From Cyanidium caldarium (taxonomy: Eukaryota; Rhodophyta; Bangiophyceae; Cyanidiales; Cyanidiaceae): a stretch of DNA of 64,000 bases. Shown here piece after piece: positions 29,795 to 39,355 of the stretch. The translations under genes and the position numbers were made by a program. Below the pieces are notes generated by a model, which was not told the DNA's origin, did no database searches, and saw nothing but the letters and a program-made list of their open reading frames with translations. Each line of letters begins with the position of its first letter. Position 1 is the first letter of the stretch. The DNA lies in the NCBI GenBank assembly GCA_026184775.1, contig JANCYW010000015.1:186001-250000 (forward strand). Direction: 5' to 3'.

Positions 29795-31369
29795 ATGCCA
29801 GCCCACTGCAAAGCGACGCGGGACGGGGCGCTACGGATGCGGTTGTCGGTGGACGAGGCGGCGCAACGGGCGCTGCAGGAGCGGTACGACCGGCAGTTGC
29901 GGCTGTGGGGCGAGCGGGGTCAGTGTCAGTTGCAGCGGGCGCGTATGTTGGTGGTGGGCGCGAGTGCTATCGGTGCCGAGCTGCTCAAGTCGGTGGTGCT
30001 GAGCGGCATCGGGCACTGCACGGTGGCGGACGCAGCGCGGGTGCGACCGGAGGATGTCGGGTCGAATTTCCTGGTCAGCGAGGCGGACGTGGGTCTATGG
30101 CGTGCCGAGGTGGTATGTGAGGCGCTGCGGGAGATGAACGCGGCGGTGAGTGTGGAGGCGGTGGTGGGCGAGCCGGCACAGCTGCTGGAGCGCGTTGGGG
30201 CCGCATCCATCGCCACCTACTCGCTGGTGGCGGTGGCGCGACAGCCCCGCTCGTTGGTGCAACAGGTGGCCGATGTGTGCTGGGAGCACGATGTGCCGCT
30301 GGTGGTGTTGCAATCGCACGGCCTCGTCGGGTATGTGACGCTGGTGGTGCGCGAGCACATCGTGATGGACGTGGCGGGCAGCGGCAGTGCGGTGCCGCTG
30401 GCATCGCTGCAGCTGGCGCGGCCGTTCACCGAGGTGGTGCAGTTTTGCCGCGACCACTACTGGCCCCTGGAACAGCTGGATGATGACGCTCACGCGCACG
30501 TGCCCTGGCTGGCGCTGCTGGTGTTGGCGGTGGAGGACGAGCCGCAGCCGAGCGTGGAGACGGTGTTGCGCCGACTCGAGCGATGGCGACGGCACAACAG
30601 CGAGCCCAACTTTACGGAGGCATTGCTGATGGCCAAGCGGGTGCTACGTGGCGCATCGGACCCGCCGATGCTGCTCACCCTGGAGCGCTGCCGATCCCGC
30701 CCAGTGGAGGCGGTGGCACGGGCGTTGCGGACGCTGCAGGCGAAACGCGGCCTGCCGGTGTCGCGCGCCATACCGGAGATGCATTGCGACACCGCGTCGT
30801 TTGTGGGCTTGCAGGAGGTGTATCGACAGCGCGCCGCCGAAGATGTTGCGGCGTTGCGCGAGGTGCTGGCGGCGGACGCGGAGACAGCGACGGGCGGCGC
30901 GTGTGTCGACGACCCACTCTTGCAGGCGATATGCGACAACCTCTACAACATGGCGTGCATGCGCACCGGGCCGTACCGTCCGGAGAGCGGCTGCGGGGCC
31001 GGCAAGCGCCGTGCCGACGACTTCGAGGGGGAAGACGGCGCGGCGTCGTGGTTGGTGCTCATGCACGCCTACGATGCGATTCGTGAAAAGCACCGCGCCC
31101 CGCTGGAGGACGCTACCGTGCTGGAGGCCGCGTTACAGCGCGTGCTGCAGCAGTTCGACCTGGCCAAAGTGCACATTCGTCCGGCGCGGATACAAGAGAC
31201 GCTGCGGGCTGCGGCAGTCGAGCTGCATCCGGTGGCCGCCGTGGTGGGTGCAATCGGCGCACAGGAAGCGCTGAAAGTGCTCACGCAGTGTTTTGTGCCC
31301 ATCGACGGCACAGTGGTGTACGACGGGTACGCCTGTCGTGCCACGGTGCTCTCCAATCCTCCGGAATAG
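29795..31369 (+). CDS. NAE1: NEDD8-activating enzyme E1 regulatory subunit
   Basis: A 524-residue protein matching APPBP1/AXR1/Ula1 (about 530 residues). The N-terminal ThiF-like adenylation fold begins YDRQLRLWGERGQ and continues with LVVGASAIGAELLKSVVLSGIG and DVGSNFLVSEADVG. Later landmarks are HGLVGYVTLVVREH, SEPNFTEAL and the C-terminal GAIGAQEALKVLTQCFVP. The subunit has no catalytic cysteine; it pairs with UBA3 to charge NEDD8 for cullin neddylation. The glycine-rich nucleotide loop is degenerate (GASAIG), as in other regulatory subunits. ATG 29795 opens the frame; a second ATG at 29837, just before the conserved region, is equally possible. Confidence 0.93.
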   Translation: MPAHCKATRDGALRMRLSVDEAAQRALQERYDRQLRLWGERGQCQLQRARMLVVGASAIGAELLKSVVLSGIGHCTVADAARVRPEDVGSNFLVSEADVGLWRAEVVCEALREMNAAVSVEAVVGEPAQLLERVGAASIATYSLVAVARQPRSLVQQVADVCWEHDVPLVVLQSHGLVGYVTLVVREHIVMDVAGSGSAVPLASLQLARPFTEVVQFCRDHYWPLEQLDDDAHAHVPWLALLVLAVEDEPQPSVETVLRRLERWRRHNSEPNFTEALLMAKRVLRGASDPPMLLTLERCRSRPVEAVARALRTLQAKRGLPVSRAIPEMHCDTASFVGLQEVYRQRAAEDVAALREVLAADAETATGGACVDDPLLQAICDNLYNMACMRTGPYRPESGCGAGKRRADDFEGEDGAASWLVLMHAYDAIREKHRAPLEDATVLEAALQRVLQQFDLAKVHIRPARIQETLRAAAVELHPVAAVVGAIGAQEALKVLTQCFVPIDGTVVYDGYACRATVLSNPPE

Positions 31370-31538
31370 AAGATGGGTGGGTGGAGCGTGTGGGCAACTG
31401 GGTTGCCGTCGACGAGCACAGAGGCGGAACGCCTGGCGATCGTGCACGCTCAAGTGTGTCAGGCAGCGCGCGTCGCCGGTCACAAACGGACGCTCAGCAT
31501 GTCGCCCGCTCGGACTGGCACTCACCGAGGGCGGTGCT

Positions 31539-33152
31539 CTAGCGGTATTGGGCGTGGTCCATCTCGCGAAGGTGGCGAAACAGCGCGTTGCGCGTGGGGA
31601 ACGTCTCCCGGCAGGTACCGCACTGGTTCTGGGATGCATTCTTCGACGCCGTCGTCGCTCGTCGCCGCTTCTTCTCCTTTTTGGGGGTGTGTTTGCCGGA
31701 ATGCTCCACGGCGCCCGGCGCGTTGATATCCGTCGCGACGTCGGCGTCCGCGCTGGCCGACGCGTCAGCATTCACGCTGGGGTCAGGCACCTTGGCGGAC
31801 GACCCGGAGTCGCCATCGCGTCGATCTATCCGACGGCTCGCTTGGACAGTGCTACACTCGGTATCATCTCCTCTCACCTCACCCTCCTCTTCTTCCGCTT
31901 CAGGGTGGTCGTCGTCGATCTCCCCATCGGTTTGCCCGGCCGCCACGTCGCTACTCACCTCGCGATCTTCCTCGTCGATACCATCGCCTGATACGATACA
32001 AACCTTCAGCTCCTCATCACGGCCGACCCGCAATGACTTGCGCAGCTGGCGCACGTTGTCGCGATGTCGCTTGCTGCTCTCGTGATTGCCCCACTGTGCC
32101 CTGGATTTGAACTGTTTCTTGCAGGCCACGCAGTAATAGGTGGCAGCTGGGCACGGCGGCGCTTCTGACGCTGCCGCCGCCGTCTGCGCAACGCGACCAT
32201 TCTGCGCACTACCAATGTGCGCTTCCTCCAGGTGTTGCAGCAGCTCGTCCAGGTTGGGCAGATCCTCCTCCAGCTGCGCCGCCAGCCGGGCTGCGTGCAT
32301 CGCCCGCAACTGCTCGCGCTGCTCTTGCAGCGCCGATGCCTGCTCTCGCGCCGCCGCCGCACGGCGCAACGCATCCTCTTGGTGTTGCTGCACGCGGCGG
32401 TCACGTCGCTTCACGAACGTCACCAGCTCGGTCACCAGCTGTTGGAACTCGCGTCGGGTGCGCTCGCGCGCTCGTCGATTCTCCCGTTCCATTGCCCGTC
32501 GCGTCGCCCGATCGGGCGCCTCCGCCAAATTCCACATATCTGCAAACCCGAACGACTTGCTGGACACGAAGCTCTCCCAGTGTCGATAGAAGGCGCTCAC
32601 CGCCGCCCACGGTGCGTCGGCCGCCCCGAAAGCCGGTGCCGGCCGGGCGCCGACCGCCTCCTCCTCGGCGCTCAGGGCAGTGAATACACCGCCGTACACC
32701 GCGTAGAAGCTTTTCGGGCCGCCATCGTAGCCGCTGTACGCGCTGGGCTGGAAGTAGGCGTACAGGTCCACTTGAGTGGCGCGATGTATCGGCGAGGCCG
32801 CTGACGCATCACCACCGCCGCCGCCGCCGCCACCATCGGCCTCCTCCGCCGGATCGTGACCGTGTAGTATATCCTCGCGGTGATTGTCGTACCATTCGCG
32901 TTCGTGCGGATCCGACAACACTTCGTACGCCCGCCGCAGCTCCTTGAACTCTTCAGCAGCGTCCGCCGCCCGGTGCGGATTCTTGTCGGGGTGCAGTCGC
33001 AGCGCACCCTGCCGGAACGCCCGCGTGATCTCCTCACCGGTGGCGTTACGCACCACCCCTAGCACCTCGTAGTGACACCGCATGACCGGCTTCGCAGTGG
33101 CGACTGCCGACTCTCCGGTCGCGCCGCCCCAGCCCCACCGAAAGAAGCGCAT
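31539..33152 (-). CDS. DNAJC21: DNAJC21/Jjj1-type J-protein with C2H2 zinc fingers
   Basis: A 537-residue protein. The J domain at about residues 24-95 contains LHPDKNPH with the HPD triad that stimulates Hsp70. It is followed by the family's EREWYDNHREDIL and SAYSGYDGGPKSFYAVYGGVF segments. A charged coiled-coil region with many Arg/Glu follows (around 220-310). Two U1-like C2H2 fingers close the protein: YYCVACKKQFKSRAQWGNHE and QCGTCRETFPTRNALFRH. Yeast Jjj1 and human DNAJC21 help release shuttling factors from cytosolic pre-60S ribosomes; the same role is inferred here. An acidic, Asp/Glu-rich linker separates the fingers. ATG 33152 is the only good start before the J domain. Confidence 0.92.
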   Translation of the reverse strand: MRFFRWGWGGATGESAVATAKPVMRCHYEVLGVVRNATGEEITRAFRQGALRLHPDKNPHRAADAAEEFKELRRAYEVLSDPHEREWYDNHREDILHGHDPAEEADGGGGGGGGDASAASPIHRATQVDLYAYFQPSAYSGYDGGPKSFYAVYGGVFTALSAEEEAVGARPAPAFGAADAPWAAVSAFYRHWESFVSSKSFGFADMWNLAEAPDRATRRAMERENRRARERTRREFQQLVTELVTFVKRRDRRVQQHQEDALRRAAAAREQASALQEQREQLRAMHAARLAAQLEEDLPNLDELLQHLEEAHIGSAQNGRVAQTAAAASEAPPCPAATYYCVACKKQFKSRAQWGNHESSKRHRDNVRQLRKSLRVGRDEELKVCIVSGDGIDEEDREVSSDVAAGQTDGEIDDDHPEAEEEEGEVRGDDTECSTVQASRRIDRRDGDSGSSAKVPDPSVNADASASADADVATDINAPGAVEHSGKHTPKKEKKRRRATTASKNASQNQCGTCRETFPTRNALFRHLREMDHAQYR

Positions 33153-33553
33153 GATGAGCGAGAGAGAGAGAGGTGCTCAGCAAGGTATGATACAAGTTGC
33201 TCGCCCTACCGAAGCGCCGCCCTGTCGCGGGTTGTCCGCCCTCCAGCCACGAATCCACGTCACAGAACGGTACCCGCGCACCGCCAAACGCTCGCGCGAG
33301 ACGCACCGAGGCCGCCCAAGGACCGGGGCGCAGACGACGTCTTGCACGGATGCGTCGTGGAGCGTTGACGATGCGCAGGGCAAAAGTCGATAAAGAAGAC
33401 GACGACAACAGCTCGGCCGTGGAATCGTCTCACCGTGCACCCGGGAGACAAGCGGGCCGTTTTTAGGGCCCACAACGATGGAGACGCAGAGGCAGTCTCG
33501 TCATGCCCGACTGTATCTCCTCTCCCTTCCTATCACCGCCTCCCTTTCCACAT
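33153..33553. other. Intergenic between DNAJC21 and SAM50 genes
   Basis: 401 bp that hold the DNAJC21 5' flank, with a short GA run near 33160-33172, and the SAM50 3' flank. No gene was recognised. Confidence 0.4.
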
Positions 33554-35182
33554 TCAAGCGCCGAACGTCTTGGAGAGCGCCAAGGTGAATCCGTCGTCCA
33601 CCTGGTCGCCGGCAGCGCTGCGGAACACCTTGTTCCAGTTGATCTCCAGGCGACCGAACACGGTGCTGAGCGCCAGGCCGACGCCGGCTGCGGAGCGCCA
33701 TCCGACGGTCCAGGCGTTGAACGGTTCGTGCAGGCCGCGACAGTCTCCGGCGGTGACAAAGGCGTGGGCGCGCAGTCCTAGCGAACGCGCCAGTTCATTC
33801 ACTGCCAGCGGCACCGACAACATAGCGGTGCCTTTGTAGTAGGCGTCGCCGCCGATGGCGTCGTCGCCGGCGGTGGGCCCTAATCCGTGATTGCGAAAAC
33901 CACGGAAGCAGTTGGCCGGGCCGCCCACGAAGAACCGGTCGGATATGCGAGTGCCGCGTTCAGCCGGTGAGCGCCATACGGGCGCCATCGCGCCCATGCG
34001 AGCGCCCAGCGATAGCACCGGCGACAACGCCGCTGCCCACGACGGCGCGGCCGCGTCCTCGTCGTCGACGTCGCCAGCCGTGCCTGCCATCGTTGGTGGC
34101 ACGACGCGCACCGCTGCCAGCTGTGTGTGCCACTGGTACTCGCACTCGCCCTTCACGTACCGTGTCAGCGGGTCACCGCCCAGACCGGACACCTCCGCAA
34201 ACACCCGACAATAACTGCCGTCCGCCGGTATCACCGAGTCGTCGCGCACGTCCTGCTCCCACGCGTAATGCACCGCGCTCTTCACCGAGTGTCCAGCCTG
34301 TTCCCGCACCGGCATACTGGCGTGGGCGCCCACCTTGCCCAGGTCGCGCCACGTGCATTCGTAGCCGATGCGGCCCAGGGTGCCCTCCAGCGCCGTCTCC
34401 AGGCCGCGCTGGAACTCGCAATACGAGCTGGTGCTCATGCGGTTCAACAACGCATTGGTGAGTCGCAGCGAGGCGAACGTGTCCATCACACCCAGCGGAT
34501 ACGGCTTGCGCACCTCCACCTGCAGCTGGTTGCTGGCGCGCACGTCGCCGTACACGCGGTGGCCACTGCCGAACAGCGCCGCCAAGCCGCCCAGGCCGGT
34601 GGTCCAATCGCCCGCTCGTCCGCCGAAACCGAGCCCCGCCGTGCCCTGCACCGACTCGCCGGCACCGAACACGTTGAGGAACGAACCACCGATCTCCAGG
34701 GCGCTCTCGCCGGTGGCGCTCTCCACCGAAGTGCCCACCTGTAACCGATACGGTCGCACTTCGTGCACCGTGAACGTGGCATCGCAACAGGTGATGCCCG
34801 TGGACGAAACCGTGCCGTTGCCGTCTTCCGCGCAGACGCCCTCGTCGACGTACACGTCCACACCGCGGAAACAGTCGGTCTTGCGCAAACGCTCGGCAGC
34901 GAGCGTCAGCGAGTCGATGGTGTCGTTCAAGTTGGCCGCGGTCGATACCGCCTCGCCGTTGCTCTGGCCGTTGGGTAGTCCAAAGTGGAGCGATTTCTCC
35001 AAGATGACTTGCACAAACTCGGGACGCGTGCGCGCCAGCCCTCGCACCGACACGTGCTGGAGGGAGAGCGGCGCGTGAAGCAGTTCGGCCACCTGTTGGT
35101 AGGCCTCGGCATCGGCCGCGCCGCCATCGGGCAGACCGCTGTCAGCGTTGGAAGTGTCGAAAGCGCCGGACCGGTCGTCCAT
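33554..35182 (-). CDS. SAM50: SAM50/Omp85-type outer-membrane insertase
   Basis: A 542-residue protein. A single POTRA-like region (about residues 37-140, starting LQHVSVRGLARTRPEFV) precedes a C-terminal beta-barrel of the bacterial surface antigen (Omp85/D15) family. The barrel has repeated aromatic strands and ends in RLEINWNKVF...FTLALSKTFGA. A segment GGPANCFRGFRNHGLGP with the R-G-F/Y motif of Omp85 loop 6 is visible. One POTRA plus a 16-strand barrel is the layout of mitochondrial SAM50, which inserts barrel proteins in the mitochondrial outer membrane. Plastid OEP80 is the alternative but usually has more POTRA domains. There is no cleavable presequence, as expected. ATG 35182 was used. 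Confidence 0.88.
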   Translation of the reverse strand: MDDRSGAFDTSNADSGLPDGGAADAEAYQQVAELLHAPLSLQHVSVRGLARTRPEFVQVILEKSLHFGLPNGQSNGEAVSTAANLNDTIDSLTLAAERLRKTDCFRGVDVYVDEGVCAEDGNGTVSSTGITCCDATFTVHEVRPYRLQVGTSVESATGESALEIGGSFLNVFGAGESVQGTAGLGFGGRAGDWTTGLGGLAALFGSGHRVYGDVRASNQLQVEVRKPYPLGVMDTFASLRLTNALLNRMSTSSYCEFQRGLETALEGTLGRIGYECTWRDLGKVGAHASMPVREQAGHSVKSAVHYAWEQDVRDDSVIPADGSYCRVFAEVSGLGGDPLTRYVKGECEYQWHTQLAAVRVVPPTMAGTAGDVDDEDAAAPSWAAALSPVLSLGARMGAMAPVWRSPAERGTRISDRFFVGGPANCFRGFRNHGLGPTAGDDAIGGDAYYKGTAMLSVPLAVNELARSLGLRAHAFVTAGDCRGLHEPFNAWTVGWRSAAGVGLALSTVFGRLEINWNKVFRSAAGDQVDDGFTLALSKTFGA

Positions 35183-35398
35183 GCTGCCTACGTGATGAGA
35201 AGAGAGGGTGACTATGACCGATGCAGGTCGATCAGGCGGGTCGGTGAGGGCTCATGTTCTTTTTTTCCGCTTCGGCTCGTTCCGAGTGCCGCCCGAACGA
35301 CGAGCGAATCGGCCTGGCGCGGCGGCATCCGATCGGCTCGCGGTCGCACGGCTGGTGGGCCCTGCAGTGACTGCATCGGGGTGCGCTCTGCCAACACT

Positions 35399-35476
35399 AT
35401 GCGTGCCAAGTGGAAGAAGAAGCGTATGCGGCGCTTGAAGCGCAAGCGGAGGAAGATGAAGCAACGTAGCAAGTAA
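35399..35476 (+). CDS. RPL41: 60S ribosomal protein eL41
   Basis: A 25-codon gene whose product begins MRAKWKKKRMRRLKRKRRK and ends MKQRSK. It is nearly identical to eukaryotic eL41, the smallest ribosomal protein, and almost entirely Arg/Lys. It forms a single helix at the subunit interface, bridging 60S and 40S. It lies in the 680-bp space between the SAM50 and UBR7 genes, and is easily missed because a longer meaningless frame covers it. There is no intron. Confidence 0.95.
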   Translation: MRAKWKKKRMRRLKRKRRKMKQRSK

Positions 35477-35865
35477 GCGGGACGATAAGGAACGGAGCGA
35501 GGGGGCTGGTGAGGCGCGCGTAGCAGCAAGGGGGCGAGAGCCCTTCGGCCGGCGCGCGCACCGCCGCGTCGGAAGGTGGTGGCCAAGCTGGCACTGCCGT
35601 GACGGCGCATCTGGCGGGGAGACCTACTCGCGATCGGTGCGGGTGTGATAGGGGGTGTGATCGGCGGTCGCCGTCGACGTGACGGTGGGGATGCACCCCG
35701 AGGGGGGATCCGGCGCCGACGCCGGAGAGCTACCACCCGGTTGCCCCCGTCCGGAGGAAAGGAGGCCGCGAAAAGATTTGGCAAGTGCCACGGATCGTCA
35801 TAAAAGCACCAGTTTTACCTCACCGCTCACCTTGGCGTGGACCTGGGTACGTTCCCCCCGCCCCC
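35477..35865. other. Intergenic, eL41 3' flank
   Basis: 389 bp between the eL41 stop and the convergent UBR7 stop. Nothing else was recognised. Confidence 0.4.
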
Positions 35866-36897
35866 TCATGCTATACCCCAGTGTTGTTGTTGTTGTTGTT
35901 GCTGCTGCTGCTCGGCGATCAGCTCCTGCCGGATCTCCTCCAGCGCGGCGCGCATCGCCTCGCCCGTGACGACCTTGCCCTCGCGTTGGCACTCGTGGAA
36001 CAGGCGGTACAGCCGCTGCTTGGCGGTGTGCAGTGAACGGGCCATCTCGATCTCCAATACCGCGTCGGGCGTCCGCGGCACCGCTTGGTTGGCGGCATCG
36101 CCCGTCCGATCGGTCGCGGACTCGGGCGCCGCCATCGACAGAGTCCGCTCGGTGCACCATGCAGCGCAGTGCGGACATGGCTGTGTACATCGCCGCAACG
36201 CTGCCGTGGACACGAAAACGTCCTCGCTACCACCCGCAAGCCCGTTCGCGGCCGCCGCGCAACCGACGCAGGGAGCGGACACCTCCTGCCCTTCCCCGGA
36301 AGCGGCTCGCACGAGCCCGTGCAGACGCGGCTCTCGCCGCAGACAGTCGCGGCAGACCAGTAGCGCCTGCGAGGGAGCGTCTCGCCACGCGCTAGCATCC
36401 AGGCAGCGCTCGTGAAACCAATCCTGGCACACATCGCACTGGTACATATCACCGTCTTCCGCGCCGGTGTACTCCCGGTCGCAACGACAGTAGCGGTTGT
36501 CCCAGTTGTGCTGGTCGCGGCGAGCGGCCCAGGCCTCCGCCATGCGCTCATTCTCCAGTTCGTTGTCGGCGTCGCTCAGCTCGCAACGCGCCGGATCGCA
36601 CTGGCACACCAGATCGCGCTTGCTCCACAGTTCCAACGTGTCGTGCTCGCTGTGGCAAGCGTCGTGGCAGGCGGCACACACCAGCCCTGCCCACGGTACT
36701 GGCGCAACCGCCCCGCCAGCGCTCGCCAGGCGGCACGTCCGGCACACAAACCACAGTTGCGGCGTCTGCAGCGACAACGCGGACCCCCGCGAACACCTCC
36801 ACCCGTGCGCCGGAAACGCTGCCTCCACCACCTCTCCCAGCGTGACCTCGTCCGGAGCGCCATCCCTCTCCGATGGCTCCTCGGACGGAGGCGCCAT
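35866..36897 (-). CDS. UBR7: UBR7-like UBR-box and PHD-finger protein
   Basis: A 343-residue protein (human UBR7 is 425). The N-terminal UBR-box zinc finger spans about residues 30-105, with cysteines in FVCRTCRLA, LVCAACHDACHSEH and DLVCQCDP. A PHD-like finger follows (RYCRCDREYTGAEDGDMYQC, then CQDWFHERCL; about 135-195), in the order seen in UBR7. The family acts as E3 ubiquitin ligases, with reported H2B ubiquitylation in animals; the substrate here is unknown. A third cysteine cluster lies near residues 215-255. The C-terminus ends with a run of about ten Gln from CAG/CAA codons. ATG 36897 starts the frame. Confidence 0.9.
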   Translation of the reverse strand: MAPPSEEPSERDGAPDEVTLGEVVEAAFPAHGWRCSRGSALSLQTPQLWFVCRTCRLASAGGAVAPVPWAGLVCAACHDACHSEHDTLELWSKRDLVCQCDPARCELSDADNELENERMAEAWAARRDQHNWDNRYCRCDREYTGAEDGDMYQCDVCQDWFHERCLDASAWRDAPSQALLVCRDCLRREPRLHGLVRAASGEGQEVSAPCVGCAAAANGLAGGSEDVFVSTAALRRCTQPCPHCAAWCTERTLSMAAPESATDRTGDAANQAVPRTPDAVLEIEMARSLHTAKQRLYRLFHECQREGKVVTGEAMRAALEEIRQELIAEQQQQQQQQQHWGIA

Positions 36898-37207
36898 CGA
36901 GCGCCCGATCTCCGAGTGAATCAGCTAGAGGCAGTTCGCTCCCAGAACCACTTTCACCATCGACTATCGATTACCTCCACGGACTTTTTCGTCTCCGGAC
37001 CCCTTCACCGCCGTGCGCACGCGCTCACACTGCGCTTCCCAACTTGCCTGGGGCGCGAGACAATTCTTTCGCGCCAACCACCGTCTGGGTGGAAACGCGC
37101 GCGCGCACACACACATCCTTCTCGAGGCCGCGCGTGAGTGCTTCGAAACTTTCCAGCAGGTCACTGACCCCTCTCATCACGCTGGTGGCGGTAACGCCCC
37201 GCACTGC
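36898..37207. promoter_or_regulatory. Divergent region, UBR7 / GLTP gene
   Basis: A 310-bp region between two divergent ATGs, containing a CG/CA alternating stretch at about 37098-37115. No specific site was recognised. Confidence 0.4.
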
Positions 37208-39241
37208 ATGATGCCCGACGAAAGAACATCGTCGGTGCAACGTCACGAGTCTCCCGACGGGTTGACCGGGCGGCTGAAGCAGCTCATCCGGGAGGGCAAG
37301 CGGCTCTTCCTGTGCGCCGGGGGCCTGGGTTCCGAGTCGCTGGGTCGAGTCGCCGAGTCGGTGCGCCCGCCGCGCGCGCCTACACGCTCGAACACCTCCT
37401 GGCAAGGTCGCGGCAACGGCGACCGGTCTCACGCTACCGACTCACTGGGCCACTCGGTCAAGCCACGGCCGCCCGACCTGACCCGCCGCTCCGTAGCGCT
37501 GGGCTCGCCGCTGGAGCGTTCCGATGCATCCGCCAACGGGCGCCTGGCGGTGAGCACCCCGGGCCAAGGGCGGACGATGCGTGCGAGGCACTGGCGGGCG
37601 TCGTCCGAGTCGTCGGTGAGTTTCGTCGTGGCCGACGTGTTCGAGGTCCCGGAGGGTCCGCTGGGACGGGACGCGGTCGACCAGTCGGTGCTGCCGTCGG
37701 CACCCGCAGGCGACGGACGCGCTGTGGCGTTCATCGACCAGCTGCGTGCAAGTGTTCTGACTCCGTGGCGACGGCAGAACTGGTGGGCACGAACTGTCTG
37801 CATATTGGCGCTGCTTACATGGGGCGCGTATGTACAGTGGCCGAGATGGACACTGGTGTTACCGGCGTTGTTGGCGATCTTGTTGCCCTGGGGGAACGCC
37901 ACCTGGGATGCCCTGAGGCATAATCGAAGGTCGAAGGTTTTTGAGCGTGATCGCGCACCACACGCAACCGAGAACGCTGCTGCAACGCGGCGAGTGCCGG
38001 AAGAAGCGCATCCGCCCTCACCGAAGCGCCTGCCGGTGGGCGTGTCACCGCGGTCGTTGCGAACGCCCGACACCTCCCTCTTCGACGCATCCCGTGATGC
38101 ATCCTTCTCTGAGAAGCGCTCCTTGGAGACGTCGGCGATGGGCAAGGAGGCGAACGCCGCATCACCGCAAGCTGTGCGTGGTGTGGATGCGCGTTTCCAG
38201 TCGTCGCCGCCACGCCCACCCAAGGCCACGCCCGCTGCCTTCCAGGAGCTACAGCCGGCGCGCATCTTCCACCACGTGTTTTCGGCGCTGGGCGTGGAGA
38301 GCGCCCAGGCGCACGTGCCCGCCCGGCCCCGCACCCCCACACCTTCCTCCTCCTCCCTCGGGGAGGGTGACGACGACGATGTCGCCAACGAGGGCGACGT
38401 CCCCCCGATCGACATCCAGTCCAGCTCGGTGACCGATGATTCGCGTTACGAGACCCCGGATGCGTCCGTGCACCGAGCGGGCTCGCTGCCGCGCCCCTCC
38501 GCGTCGTTGGCGCGTCGCGAATCCTCCCTCCGCAGCCGGGCGCCGCGGCGCAGCAAGGACGTCCTATCTCGCGAGCACTTTCTGCGCATTGTGCCCACCT
38601 GGACGTCGATGCGCATCACCGGCAATCAGGAGCTGATGGTGGACGATTTCTGCGACGGCCTGATGTGCCTAATGCCGGTGGTGGATGCGCTCGGCACCGC
38701 CTTCCGCATCATCAAGCTCGACGTGCGCTCCAAGACCGCCGATATCCGCAAAGCGGCCACCAAGCTGCGCTGCGCCACCCTGCAACGCATGGTGGAGCTG
38801 GAGATGAGCCAGTCATCGTCGCGCACGCTGGGCCTGCTCGCCCGCCGCACCAGCGGCACCGAGAGCCTGCTATGGATGAAACGCATGGTGCAGTTTGTGT
38901 ACTTTTTCATATGGGCACTGCACCGCGGCGTCGACATGCGCGACAGCGTCTACCACGCGTATCTGAACACGCTCAAGCCGTGTCACCCGTTCGTGGTGCA
39001 GCGCATCGCCGGCAACCTGCACCGCATCGTGCCCGACTGGCTCGCCTTTGCCAACAAACTGCACGCCGAACCCGAGCAGGTGCGCGTGCACATGGAGGCG
39101 CTACTGCGGGTCATGGAGACGCGGCTGGATCTGCTGGTGCACTTTTACAACGAGCGCGATCTGGAGACCCTGTGCACCATCGATGCGCGAGATATTCGCC
39201 AGCAGGTGGAGGCGTTGATGGCCGGGAAGGGCGAGCGATAG
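37208..39241 (+). CDS. Membrane-anchored glycolipid-transfer-protein domain protein
   Basis: A 677-residue protein. The C-terminal 220 residues form a GLTP fold. FCDGLMCLMPVVDALG (helix with the lipid-headgroup Asp), then TESLLWMKRMVQFVYFF (the Trp that stacks on the sugar or base) and YHAYLNTLKPCHPF (the His) match the GLTP/CPTP/ACD11 pattern. The family moves glycosphingolipids or ceramide-1-phosphate between membranes. Two adjacent hydrophobic segments near residues 192-230 (WWARTVCILALLTWGAYV, then LVLPALLAILLPW) could form a hairpin anchor, followed by a long Ser/Pro-rich linker. GLTPs are normally soluble, or use a PH domain as in FAPP2, so this layout is unusual. The sequence may be a lipid exchanger tethered at a contact site, which is an inference. 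Two adjacent ATGs (37208, 37211) open the frame. Confidence 0.85.
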   Translation: MMPDERTSSVQRHESPDGLTGRLKQLIREGKRLFLCAGGLGSESLGRVAESVRPPRAPTRSNTSWQGRGNGDRSHATDSLGHSVKPRPPDLTRRSVALGSPLERSDASANGRLAVSTPGQGRTMRARHWRASSESSVSFVVADVFEVPEGPLGRDAVDQSVLPSAPAGDGRAVAFIDQLRASVLTPWRRQNWWARTVCILALLTWGAYVQWPRWTLVLPALLAILLPWGNATWDALRHNRRSKVFERDRAPHATENAAATRRVPEEAHPPSPKRLPVGVSPRSLRTPDTSLFDASRDASFSEKRSLETSAMGKEANAASPQAVRGVDARFQSSPPRPPKATPAAFQELQPARIFHHVFSALGVESAQAHVPARPRTPTPSSSSLGEGDDDDVANEGDVPPIDIQSSSVTDDSRYETPDASVHRAGSLPRPSASLARRESSLRSRAPRRSKDVLSREHFLRIVPTWTSMRITGNQELMVDDFCDGLMCLMPVVDALGTAFRIIKLDVRSKTADIRKAATKLRCATLQRMVELEMSQSSSRTLGLLARRTSGTESLLWMKRMVQFVYFFIWALHRGVDMRDSVYHAYLNTLKPCHPFVVQRIAGNLHRIVPDWLAFANKLHAEPEQVRVHMEALLRVMETRLDLLVHFYNERDLETLCTIDARDIRQQVEALMAGKGER

Positions 39242-39355
39242 GGCGTGAAAGTCGGTAAAAGTTACCGCGTGACCAGGTCAGGATCTCGTCGGGGAGCAGT
39301 GACGGGGCTGCGAGCTCGCTCGCAGCCACATGCGCGGTCACGCCCGCGGTCAACT

